NCBI GenBank assembly: GCA_021299695.1
Contig: JAJTEK010000015.1
Span: 1 to 60,715, forward strand
Length of the DNA: 60,715 nucleotides
Source of the DNA: Pirellula sp.
GTDB lineage: Bacteria > Planctomycetota > Planctomycetia > Pirellulales > Pirellulaceae
Reading direction: 5' to 3'
Shown: one piece after another, positions 37,312 through 45,944 of the stretch
Position numbering within the stretch: the first letter of the stretch is position 1
Layout: each line of letters starts with the position of its first letter
The notes under the pieces: model-generated
The model's input: the letters and a program-made list of their open reading frames with translations, nothing else
What the model was told of the DNA's origin: nothing
Database searches by the model: none
Program-made: the position numbers and the translations under genes

Positions 37312-38808
37312 ATGGAACCTTCGCCGATCGAAGAATCTGTACCCCTAGCGGTCCCAATCCTCAAGAATCCTCGCCGCCTTTCATGGCTTTGGATTGGTAC
37401 TGCGTTATGCGGACTGCTTAGTTTGGTTCTGTTTGTGCGGGCGTATCAGAACGAGGGGGAGTTGATCCAAATCGAGTTTGAGGAGGGGCATGGTTTGCAA
37501 CCGGGCGAATCGCTTCGGTATCGGGGGATCGATGTTGGCCGAGTTGAAAAAATCGCCCTGCAGGAGTCCCCCTTGCAAGCGCCGTCGGCTGAGGATTCGA
37601 CCACGGGTCACAAGGGCCCAAAAATACAGGTTTCGGTCCGATTGAATCCCTCGGCAAGGCGCATCGTGACTGACGGAACGAGTTTTTGGATTGCAAGGCC
37701 GATCGTCTCGTTCGATTCGGTCCGTGGGCTCGACACGATTGTCGGTCCGAAGTACATCGCAATGGAGCCGGGGGCATCGACCAAATACAACGTCAAGCTT
37801 TTTCAGGGACTTGAGTCAGCCCCACCGATTCGCCCCAAGGAGGGCTCGGTCGAGATTATTCTCGATTCGCCCAAACGTTATGGGCTCGACAGCGGCACTC
37901 CGATCCTTCACCGAGGATTTCACGTAGGGGATGTCTTGGCAGTGAGCCTCGCGAGCGATGCTCGCAGCGTCCTGGTGCGCTGTGCGATCGATCCGGAATA
38001 TCACGAACTTGTTCGCAGCAACTCCAAGTTCTGGTTGCGGAGCGGATGGCGAGTGAACTTAGGGATTACCGGGCTGAAGCTCGAGGCCGACTCGTTGAGC
38101 GAGGTGCTTTATGGGGGCATCGAGTTTGCAACACCGAATTCGAAGGGCAAGGTCGTCGGAACGGGCGCTCATTTCATGCTCTATGAGAAACCCGAAGAGG
38201 AATGGAACGAATGGAAACCATCGCTACCTTATGGAGCGATTTGGGACAAGCTACAGCGGCAATCGCCCGTCAGTTACCGAACCAGTCTTGTATGGAAACA
38301 AAACTCCTTCGGTTTTGCGGTCACCAAGCAAAAACTTGGGTGGGGTTTGTTGCTCGACGACGGCATGCTCTTGTGCCGTGAGGATTTTGCGACCCTTTCG
38401 AAATCTGCGATCGAAAAATCTGGACAGCTTGAGGTTGCGGGGGTTTCCCAAGCGACATTCGAGCCTATCGAGAGTTTACCTCTTTCCGACGGCAGCAAGG
38501 TGCTTGGTATTCGTCTGACCGCACAGCCTTCGATCAGCGAACCGTTGCTTGACTCGCAGGAGTTTCTCAAGCCCATCGAGAGCGCTCCCCAAGACTTGCT
38601 GATCATCGGTTCGGAAACCGATCGATCGATTCTGGTCGACAGCAATCGGTTCGAAAAAAACGATCGGGGCCTGCGTCTTGAGGAAGCCATCGAACTTCCC
38701 GACGAACTCGATGGAGCATTTGTCGTCGACGTGCAGCAAGGCCGCTGGCTAGGAGTATTGCGAAGGGAATCCCGCGGTTGGCTTATTGCTCTAAGGGCAC
38801 CTCTTTAA
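37312..38808 (+). CDS. MCE-domain (PqiB/YebT-like) envelope protein
   Basis: This is a membrane-anchored periplasmic lipid-transport-type protein. It has a cytoplasmic N-terminus, one membrane helix (about residues 24-45) and MCE repeats: the first is VEFEEGHGLQPGESLRYRGIDVGRV in character (starting IQIEFEEGHGLQPGESLRYRG), the second VEIILDSPKRYGLDSGTPILHRGFHVGDV. The sequence FWIARPIVSFDSVRGLDTIVGPKYIAM is typical of PqiB-type MCE proteins. After about residue 290 there is a further soluble domain of unknown type. It is monocistronic; no PqiA-like gene is adjacent. Confidence 0.85.
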   Translation: MEPSPIEESVPLAVPILKNPRRLSWLWIGTALCGLLSLVLFVRAYQNEGELIQIEFEEGHGLQPGESLRYRGIDVGRVEKIALQESPLQAPSAEDSTTGHKGPKIQVSVRLNPSARRIVTDGTSFWIARPIVSFDSVRGLDTIVGPKYIAMEPGASTKYNVKLFQGLESAPPIRPKEGSVEIILDSPKRYGLDSGTPILHRGFHVGDVLAVSLASDARSVLVRCAIDPEYHELVRSNSKFWLRSGWRVNLGITGLKLEADSLSEVLYGGIEFATPNSKGKVVGTGAHFMLYEKPEEEWNEWKPSLPYGAIWDKLQRQSPVSYRTSLVWKQNSFGFAVTKQKLGWGLLLDDGMLLCREDFATLSKSAIEKSGQLEVAGVSQATFEPIESLPLSDGSKVLGIRLTAQPSISEPLLDSQEFLKPIESAPQDLLIIGSETDRSILVDSNRFEKNDRGLRLEEAIELPDELDGAFVVDVQQGRWLGVLRRESRGWLIALRAPL

Positions 38809-38942
38809 TGAGGGTTTCTTAATCTTTCAAAGCGACCCCATCCGTTGACAGCTTTGTATAGAATGTTGTTGTTGCAAACGAACTTGCAATGCTCGATCCG
38901 AGTCGAATTTGCCGCTAGAGTCACATCCCAGGAGCAGTTTAC

Positions 38943-39233
38943 GTGTCGAGACGCATACAAGGAAAGGTCGTTGAGGTTTCTGCTAACGGAGACTTGATCA
39001 CGGACATCGAGCCCAGAGATTGGAGGGATATACCCCGTTCGAACGAGACTCGGGTCAAGGTTGACCAGGAGCATGAGACGGTTGGGATTTTTGGCAACGA
39101 CCATGGGCAACCTGCGATGACCCTTATTGCGATCGCCGATGGGGAGAGTCCGCTGAAGCTTCATTTGGTCGACGATTCTGCGTCGATGATGTTGGGCGTT
39201 CGATCCGGTGCGAGTGTCGAGATTTGTTGGTAG
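38943..39233 (+). CDS. Small protein resembling the C-terminal domain of SAM hydroxide adenosyltransferases
   Basis: The 96-residue protein starts with GTG at 38943, with AGGAG about 8 bases upstream. It reads GKVVEVSANGDLITDIEP and, near the end, SASMMLGVRSGASVEI, which mirror the C-terminal beta domain of DUF62/SAM hydroxide adenosyltransferase (VxxIDxFGNLITNI ... AAxLLGxxxGDxVxI). The N-terminal catalytic domain is missing, so enzymatic activity is unlikely. I place it by motif resemblance only. It converges with the amylase gene across a repeat. Confidence 0.72.
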   Translation: MSRRIQGKVVEVSANGDLITDIEPRDWRDIPRSNETRVKVDQEHETVGIFGNDHGQPAMTLIAIADGESPLKLHLVDDSASMMLGVRSGASVEICW

Positions 39234-39308
39234 CCGAGCCCGAGCCCGAGCCCGTGCCCCGAGATCAACAGCGATCAACAGCGATCACCAGCGATCACCC
39301 GAGATCAC
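39234..39308. repeat. CGAGCC hexamer and GATCAACAGC decamer repeats
   Basis: The spacer between two convergent genes starts one base after the stop codon with GAGCCC repeated three times, then has a 10-bp unit (GATCAACAGC/GATCACCAGC) repeated about four times to 39302. No further element is seen. Confidence 0.8.
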
Positions 39309-41416
39309 TCTGGGAGGAGAAACACCGCGCTGGTGCGAGCCGGTAGGGTCAGGCTGGCAGCAGCTTGAGTCCCAGCGTTTTGGGGCGTTTCCGTGTCGGA
39401 AAGATTTGGGGCGAGACTTGAGGAGTGGGCCTGGACCGAGAGCCGATTCGGTCCACCTAACAAATCATCGCATTGAAAGGACCAACCTTTTAGGATCGCT
39501 TGGCTAGGCAATCCTTGGGTATTGAACTCGATGGTGGCAGGTTCGGTGTCGTTGTTCAATAAGACGATGAGCGTCTGGCGATCGCTTATTCTGGCATAAG
39601 CGTATTGCTGTTCGGCATCTATTAGATCGAGCGATTGACCGACCGCAAGTGCTGGATATTTCTTGCGTAACGCGCCGAGATTTGCGATGTGTTTCCATAC
39701 GGCCTGTTCGGACGGTTCGCGACCTGATGGGTCGAATGCATTGCGAGTATCCCCTGGAAAGCCGCCTGGGAAATCTCTTCGATTGTCTGGGTGCTCACCT
39801 CCGGGCATGGCCAATTCATCGCCGTAGTAGAGGATTGGCGTTCCACGGCTTGTCATCATCAGTGTCATCGCCGATTGGAGCCCTTGGATCGTCGCACCTT
39901 TTTCGTGCATGAAACGGGGCATGTCGTGGACACCGATGAAGGTTGCCAAACGGTTCGCATCGGCATAGATCCAGTCTCTAGCAAACATTTGATGGACCTC
40001 CCGCAGTGGCTTGCCCTTGGCAAATGCGTTTCGGATCGGAGTGAAAAGCCCGAAGTCAAAAAGGGTATCGATTTTCGTATCGATTTGGTCGTGCCCCCGC
40101 CGTCCACCTTGGTAATAGGCAACCAGCACTGGGTCTGAGTCGTACAGTTCGCCGAGGACTTTGGTATCTGGGAATTCCCGTTTGACCTCGCTGGCCCATT
40201 GCTCCCAAAAACGGCGAGGCACATGCGGCAGGGTATCCATACGGATCGCGTCATAGCCGGCCACACCGAGCCACCAGATCGAGTGTTGGATCAAGTACTT
40301 GGCGACCTCGGGATCGTCCTGGTTGAGATCCGGAAGCACATCAGCAAACCACCCATCAAGGTTCAGTTGTTGGGTTTGCCGGGTGGCTCTTGGATTCATG
40401 GCCGTCCATTTTTGCCAGTTGTTCTTCGGATGCTCAGTCGCCGTGCCGTTCCACCAAGTTGGAGTCGGTGGGTCTAGGACCCAGGGATGGTAGGGACCGG
40501 TGTGGTTAGCGACTTGATCCTGGATGACCTTCAAGCCCCTTTGGTGCAATTGGGCGATCCATGCTTGGAGTTCCTCAAGCGTTCCGAAATGCTCATCGAC
40601 CGCATAAAGATCGATTGCACCGTAGCCATGGTATCCGGTTGTCGGAACACGCTCGGATTGGCCAGGCTCGGGATGGAGTTCTTTGAGGTCTGGAGCGTCG
40701 TTGTTGTCGTAGATCGGAGTCGTCCAGATCGCGGTGGCTCCTAAGCTTTGGATGTAATCGAGTTTGCTCGCGATGCCTTGGATGTCACCACCGTGATAGA
40801 ACCGCGATTTGTTTCGGTCGTAGAGCCCTGGGGATTTTGTCGTGCGATTGTTCGCAGGATTGCCATCGCAGAATCGGTCTGGCATGAGGAAGTAGATGAA
40901 GTCCTCGGGGCCGAATCCTTGGGGGTGATGCGCCGGGGGTGCGAGGACCTCCCAAGTCAAGGCTGTTCGTTGGGGGTTGGTCGTCGGGTTTTGTTGGGAC
41001 GATTGGGACGATTGTGGCAATTGGGACAACTCGAATTGGACCGGACCGGGTTTGCAATCCGGGGCGATATGCAGATCGGCAAAGAGGTAATGTCCGTTCT
41101 GACTGGCCTTGAGATTCGTAAACTGCAGTCCCTGGCGATCGGCGGTCAAGACCAGATCCTTGCTGAGCCCCTTTCCTGCCAGGAGCAACCGGATGGGATT
41201 GGCGCTCGAGCCAGTCCACCAGGAAGGCGGATCGACCTTTGTGACGACCAAACGATCCTCGAGAGCTTGCTCATTGGGCTCGGAATCCTTGGCCGATTCG
41301 GCTCGACTCGAAACTTGGGCCTGCACTTGCAGGGGCATGATCACGCAAGCGAAAAGCAACACCAGTTTTTGCGAGGAGCAGATCCGTGGGCCCAAGGCCC
41401 TATATTTTTGAGACAT
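39305..41416 (-). CDS. Secreted GH13 alpha-amylase family glycosidase
   Basis: The enzyme acts on alpha-glucans outside the cytoplasm. The start chosen is the ATG at 41416 (MSQKYRALG), with the signal peptide ending in VQAQ. The N-terminal part (about 60-160) looks like an Ig-like domain, followed by the (beta/alpha)8 barrel from DFIYFLMPDRFCDGN. Catalytic residues: the nucleophile Asp in DAIRMDTLPH, the acid/base Glu in KVLGELYDSDP and the conserved His-Asp of FIGVHDMPRF. The C-terminal beta domain ends the protein. The upstream ATG at 41455 adds 13 residues and breaks the signal peptide. Neopullulanase-type activity is possible; the substrate is not set. Confidence 0.92.
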   Translation of the reverse strand: MSQKYRALGPRICSSQKLVLLFACVIMPLQVQAQVSSRAESAKDSEPNEQALEDRLVVTKVDPPSWWTGSSANPIRLLLAGKGLSKDLVLTADRQGLQFTNLKASQNGHYLFADLHIAPDCKPGPVQFELSQLPQSSQSSQQNPTTNPQRTALTWEVLAPPAHHPQGFGPEDFIYFLMPDRFCDGNPANNRTTKSPGLYDRNKSRFYHGGDIQGIASKLDYIQSLGATAIWTTPIYDNNDAPDLKELHPEPGQSERVPTTGYHGYGAIDLYAVDEHFGTLEELQAWIAQLHQRGLKVIQDQVANHTGPYHPWVLDPPTPTWWNGTATEHPKNNWQKWTAMNPRATRQTQQLNLDGWFADVLPDLNQDDPEVAKYLIQHSIWWLGVAGYDAIRMDTLPHVPRRFWEQWASEVKREFPDTKVLGELYDSDPVLVAYYQGGRRGHDQIDTKIDTLFDFGLFTPIRNAFAKGKPLREVHQMFARDWIYADANRLATFIGVHDMPRFMHEKGATIQGLQSAMTLMMTSRGTPILYYGDELAMPGGEHPDNRRDFPGGFPGDTRNAFDPSGREPSEQAVWKHIANLGALRKKYPALAVGQSLDLIDAEQQYAYARISDRQTLIVLLNNDTEPATIEFNTQGLPSQAILKGWSFQCDDLLGGPNRLSVQAHSSSLAPNLSDTETPQNAGTQAAASLTLPARTSAVFLLPE

Positions 41417-41576
41417 GAAAACCTGGGAACCTATGGAGATGCAATCGACGCACAAAAACCCAACGGACCGATTATACTGGATATAGTCGGAGAGCCGAAT
41501 CGCCTAGTCGACTTCCTCCCGGTCTGATCCCCTCGCGATAAACCCCTTAGCCTCAAAGACACCTTGTGCGACGAGC

Positions 41577-42935
41577 ATGAGTCTGATGAACATGAGCAAA
41601 TTTCCTATGCAACGATCGTTAAACGCCGTCCGTATCTCTAGCATGTTCCTCAGCGCCGTAGTGGCGTGTGGGACGATCAGTGACACCTTGGCCGACAACT
41701 GGCCGCAGTGGCGTGGACCAAAGAACGATGGAGTATCGAACGAAAAAAACATCGCAACCCAGTGGTCGACCAAGGAGAACGTTCTGTGGCGTTGCGAGTT
41801 GCCAGGACAAGCTGGCGCGACCCCTGTGGTATGGAACGAACGGATTTTCCTTACCAGTGCCCAAGGAGACGATCTCGTTCTCATGGCTGTGAGCACCAAG
41901 GATGGTAAGCCGTTATGGCAGCAGAAGGTCGGGTCGGGCAATCAAGACGCCCGGGCTGGCGAGGGCAACTCAGCATCTCCATCTCCGAGCACCGATGGCA
42001 AGCATGTTTGGTGTTTCTTCGGAACCGGCATCCTTGCTTGCTTTACCGTCGATGGCCAGCCGGTTTGGAAGATCGACGTGAACGAACGTTATGGCAAGCT
42101 CGACATTCAATTCGGGATGACCAGCACTCCGGTGCTCGACGGAGAGGCGCTTTACCTTCAACTGCTCCATGGTCCGATGCGCCGCGATGACAACACCCGG
42201 ACGGGCAAGGTCATCAAACTCGACAAGAAAACCGGCGATACGATCTGGTCGATCGACCGGGTGACCCAAGCCGAATTCGAGTGCAAGCACTCGTACGCTT
42301 CCCCTTTCATTTATCGGGATGGGAAACAGGAGTTTCTCGTCGTGCACGGCGCCGATTGCACCACCGGTCACGAGCTTGCCGACGGCAAGGAGTTGTGGCG
42401 ATTCGGTGAGCTCAATGGGCCAACGAAAATCAATCCGAAACAAAATGATCCCACCTTCCGGTTCGTCGCATCCCCGCTGGTTATCCCAGGCTCGATCATC
42501 CTGCCGACGGCCAAGGAGGGACCGATGGTAGCTCTGAAGGTCAACGGTTCCTTGCAGGGCAACAGCTCTGAGAAGTCGGATGTCGTCGCTTGGAACCTTC
42601 CACGCACTCCCGATGTCTCGATCCCCTTGGTTGTCGATGGACTTGTGTATGTATTGCACAAGGATGGCAAGCTCCAGTGTTTGGATCATCAAACAGGCGA
42701 GGAAATCTATTTTCAACGAACCTACACTGGCCAGCATCGCTCGAGTCCCACGTATGCGGATGGACACATTTACTTCGCATCCAATGATGGGCATTGCACA
42801 GTGGTCAAGGCCGGCAGGAATTTCCAAATCGTTTCGACGATCCCGATGGGAGAAGCGATCACAGCATCGCCTGTGGTAGCCGATGGAGTCCTCTACATCC
42901 GGTCCTACCAAGCTCTCTATGCGATCAAAAAGTAG
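41577..42935 (+). CDS. Secreted PQQ-type (BamB-like) beta-propeller protein
   Basis: The 452-residue protein belongs to the outer-membrane-protein-assembly/PQQ-propeller group. A signal peptide lies in the first 40 residues; several ATGs are close together (41577, 41592, 41607) and the third gives the cleanest signal. The start of the mature part is NWPQWRGPKNDGVSNEKN, a planctomycete hallmark, followed by repeats ending in GKPLWQQKVG, GDTIWSIDR and CLDHQTGEEIYFQRT. Such propellers are structural scaffolds, and quinoprotein activity is not implied. It is divergent from the amylase gene, with about 160 bases between. Confidence 0.88.
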   Translation: MSLMNMSKFPMQRSLNAVRISSMFLSAVVACGTISDTLADNWPQWRGPKNDGVSNEKNIATQWSTKENVLWRCELPGQAGATPVVWNERIFLTSAQGDDLVLMAVSTKDGKPLWQQKVGSGNQDARAGEGNSASPSPSTDGKHVWCFFGTGILACFTVDGQPVWKIDVNERYGKLDIQFGMTSTPVLDGEALYLQLLHGPMRRDDNTRTGKVIKLDKKTGDTIWSIDRVTQAEFECKHSYASPFIYRDGKQEFLVVHGADCTTGHELADGKELWRFGELNGPTKINPKQNDPTFRFVASPLVIPGSIILPTAKEGPMVALKVNGSLQGNSSEKSDVVAWNLPRTPDVSIPLVVDGLVYVLHKDGKLQCLDHQTGEEIYFQRTYTGQHRSSPTYADGHIYFASNDGHCTVVKAGRNFQIVSTIPMGEAITASPVVADGVLYIRSYQALYAIKK

Positions 42936-43090
42936 CTTTGGCAAAAAGTAACTTTGGCAAGGACACAGCCCGCGAATCGAACGGAACCTGTTTTTTGGGT
43001 TATACTCCTTCCTCAATTCGCTTTTGCCGCGGCTTTTCAGGATCCTCTCCGTAACTTCTCCGTAACCTTCCCTGCACTCGGAATCAGCCC

Positions 43091-44497
43091 ATGGACAGTC
43101 ACACCTCCGCCGACCTGGACCAGCAATCTGGGGGCCAGCAACCATGGTGGAAAGGTTTAACGTCCTACCACTGGTTCGTCTTTGCCATGGCCTCGATGGC
43201 TTGGGTCTTCGATTGCCTGGACCAACAAGTCTTCATTCTGGCTCGTCAGGATGCGCTCAAAGCGCTCCTTCCCAAAACGACGGAAATGTCGATTGTAATC
43301 CAGTATGCTGCCTATTCGACCTCAGTCTTCATGATCGGTTGGGCGACTGGAGGTCTGATTTTCGGAGCGATCGGCGATCGGATCGGACGCGCTCGGACCT
43401 TGGCAATCACCGTGCTGATGTACTCGCTTTGTACGGGATTGAGTGCGTTTTCGACTGGCTGGGTCGACTTTTTCATCTACCGCTTCATCACAGGCATGGG
43501 GGTAGGTGGTGTGTTTGGATTGGCAGTCGCCTTGGTCGCCGACAGTCTGCCCGAGCGTTCTAGAACACCTGCCTTAGGATTGCTTCAAGCCCTTTCGGCA
43601 ATTGGGAATATCACGGCTGGGCTCATGAGTATCGCCGTTGGCAAACTCGGTGCTGCAGGCACCATCGACCCGAGTCTGGGCTGGAAAATCATGTTCCTCT
43701 TTGGAGCCTTGCCCGCATTCTTGTGCGTGTTTATCCAATGGCGACTCAAAGAGCCTGAGAAGTGGGTCAGGGCTCGAGAAGAAGGAAAACTCACGGGGGT
43801 CAAGTTTGGTTCCTACAGCGAGTTGCTCGGAGATACCAAGTGGCGCAAGTCGGCCATTGGTGGACTGCTCTTGTGCATCGCTGGCGTGGTGGGTGTTTGG
43901 GGGATCGGCTTTTTCGCGCCTGAACTCATCAACGGCGTGATCGAGCTGAAAATGAAAAATGAGAATCCTGACGTCGAACCTGCGGTGATCAAATCCGCTC
44001 AGTCGACGTTTCGCGGGATCAATGGCATCATCCAGAACACCGGTGCGTTCTTCGGAATGCTTGCCTTCACCTACTTGTGCCAAAGCATCGGTCGCAAGAA
44101 GGCGTTCGCCATCGGGTTCATCGCCGCAATGGGAGCGACCATTCTGTTTTTCCGGACCTTCGATGGCACTTGGTCCACGATCTGGCTTAGCGGCGTGATG
44201 GGCTTTTTTCAATTGGCTCTCTTTGCAGGTTTTGCCGTCTATTTGCCCGAGCTGTTCCCGACGCGACTAAGGAGCACGGGCACGAGTTTTTGCTACAACG
44301 TCGGCCGCTATGTGGCCGCCTCGGGACCGATCACGCTCGGGGCGTTGCAAAATGGGTTGATACCTCAAGGTGCGACGGCGCAGGTCAAGCTCCAAGCCTT
44401 CCGCGATGCATGCACGTGGATGAGCGTCTTTTTCCTTGTCGGACTGATCGCACTTGCGTTCCTGCCTGAGACCAAAGATCGTCCTTTGCCCGAGTGA
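43091..44497 (+). CDS. MFS transporter (sugar/aromatic-acid type)
   Basis: This is a 12-helix inner-membrane secondary transporter of 468 residues. The motif between helices 2 and 3 is GAIGDRIGRARTLAI, the A-type motif of the major facilitator superfamily, with a matching LCQSIGRKKAFAI in the second half. ALVADSLPERSRTPALG follows in loop 4/5, and YLPELFPTRLRSTGTSFCYNVGR is typical of the SP/AAHS families. The central loop is long and charged (RLKEPEKWVRAREEG). The substrate is not predictable. Confidence 0.92.
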   Translation: MDSHTSADLDQQSGGQQPWWKGLTSYHWFVFAMASMAWVFDCLDQQVFILARQDALKALLPKTTEMSIVIQYAAYSTSVFMIGWATGGLIFGAIGDRIGRARTLAITVLMYSLCTGLSAFSTGWVDFFIYRFITGMGVGGVFGLAVALVADSLPERSRTPALGLLQALSAIGNITAGLMSIAVGKLGAAGTIDPSLGWKIMFLFGALPAFLCVFIQWRLKEPEKWVRAREEGKLTGVKFGSYSELLGDTKWRKSAIGGLLLCIAGVVGVWGIGFFAPELINGVIELKMKNENPDVEPAVIKSAQSTFRGINGIIQNTGAFFGMLAFTYLCQSIGRKKAFAIGFIAAMGATILFFRTFDGTWSTIWLSGVMGFFQLALFAGFAVYLPELFPTRLRSTGTSFCYNVGRYVAASGPITLGALQNGLIPQGATAQVKLQAFRDACTWMSVFFLVGLIALAFLPETKDRPLPE

Positions 44498-44500
44498 TCG

Positions 44501-45753
44501 CTAGCTAGCCGATAGCCATCCTGGAAGGGTGTCTTCGAGGATCTCTCGTTCGGCTCGATACTCGTCGGTTCGAAGCGTTTCTTGAAGATGTGCTCGAAGC
44601 GGCACGAGGATCTCTTTGGGCAACGCTTGGAACTCTGGGGTGTAGATCAAGTACGAGAGCCGATGGCGAAACAGCCGAGTCTGTAGATCGAACTGCCGGA
44701 GCGAGCGATTCTGCGAGTCCAAGGGGCCTTGGCCAGCAAACGTCTCGGCAAAGGAACTGGTTCCTTGCACGACTTGTTCAAGAGGCGATTCGTTTCGCAT
44801 CAAAATGGCATCGGCCAGTGAACTCGCAGCGCTTTGAATGCGTCTTTGTGTGCTTTCGCTGCGATACCCCGAGTCTCGTCCGAGAGCTTGGTTCATCGAA
44901 ACATCCATGGCGACGGCTTGGCGGGCTTCGTAATTGGCTTTGGTGATCAGATTATGGACGCGAATCTGGTGCTCGAGTACCATCAGTGCGACCAGGTCGC
45001 TATGGGGTTGAAGATGAAGTTCGCGCTGAACCCTTGAGGGCAATTTGCGTTGCCTAGGTGACGCATTTGTCCGTGCGTGCCGGTGACGTACCAGCCACCC
45101 CAACGCGTCTGAAAGAGGCTTCGGTAATCGGTCGTGTAACTGCTTGTCCCTGTGCGAGGCCTGCCGGATGCATCTGGATAAATCGAGCGGACCAGGTATC
45201 CAGGCACGTTTTCGGTCCGGCTCGTTGCATGGCAACTGAGGCACTGGCCTCGATCCCGCACCAATTGAACCCCCTGGTTCGCTTCTGCGAGGGGCGCGAA
45301 ATCTAACGTGTAAAAAACCGCGCCTAGGTCTGGGTCGTTCGCCGCAAGCTCTAGGATGGAACTGCCAGGAACATACCCGACGTAAACCGAATCGTTGAAA
45401 TACAAAGCTCGCGGGTTCGACGGAGAGATCTTGTGGATCTGCAAACTCGTCTTAGAGAACACCAGCACTTGGGACTCGACGGGCACGTTGAGTTCTTTGA
45501 GCAAGCCGGGCAGTACCCCGAATTGGGGGTCCCGAGGTAGAACGAGTTCGCCGCGTTGTATTTTTCGCTCCAAGTGAGCGACAGGATCCTTTGAAATACT
45601 ATCGGAGTATCGGATTGGAGGCAGGTCGAAACTATCCTGGCCGAGCGCATCGAGGGCCGTTAGGCCCGATAAAATCGCGGCACCTAACCAAAAACGGAGC
45701 ATCCGCAGCATGGTTCTTACCCTCCCTATCGAGGTTCGAGTGATTTGCCGCAA
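44501..45753 (-). pseudogene. Frameshifted secreted CxxCH protein
   Basis: Two overlapping minus-strand frames make one gene. The 5' frame (44983-45753) has a signal peptide (FWLGAAILSGLTALDALGQ), conserved-looking sequence and a haem motif CLSCHAT in DRGQCLSCHATSRTENVPGY. It then runs out of meaningful sequence after MRHLGNANC and stops. The 3' frame (44501-45244) is meaningful only from HSDLVALMVLEHQIRVHNL onward to the end. A frameshift, probably with loss of about 30 codons, lies near 45000-45050. It may be a broken gene or a sequencing error. The intact product would be a periplasmic cytochrome-like protein; I cannot name the family. Confidence 0.75.
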
Positions 45754-45944
45754 GCGATCTTCTGGGCGATCTTCTGGATCGTGTGCTGACCATCCATTCT
45801 ATCGAAGCCGAGGCCTACCGATCCAATGGAATCTCCCGGAAAAGGCTTAAATGCAATGCGACGAATCGAAGCAGCTTCAGGCTGGGTCGTGCTGACCTTT
45901 TGATCCTAGGAGGTTTTTTGGCGGCTCGGCGATTCCTCCTAGAA

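Noticed and set aside
41970-43145. 391-codon minus-strand frame opposite the propeller gene
   Set aside because: Shadow frame with no signal peptide or domain pattern; the plus strand has the propeller repeats.
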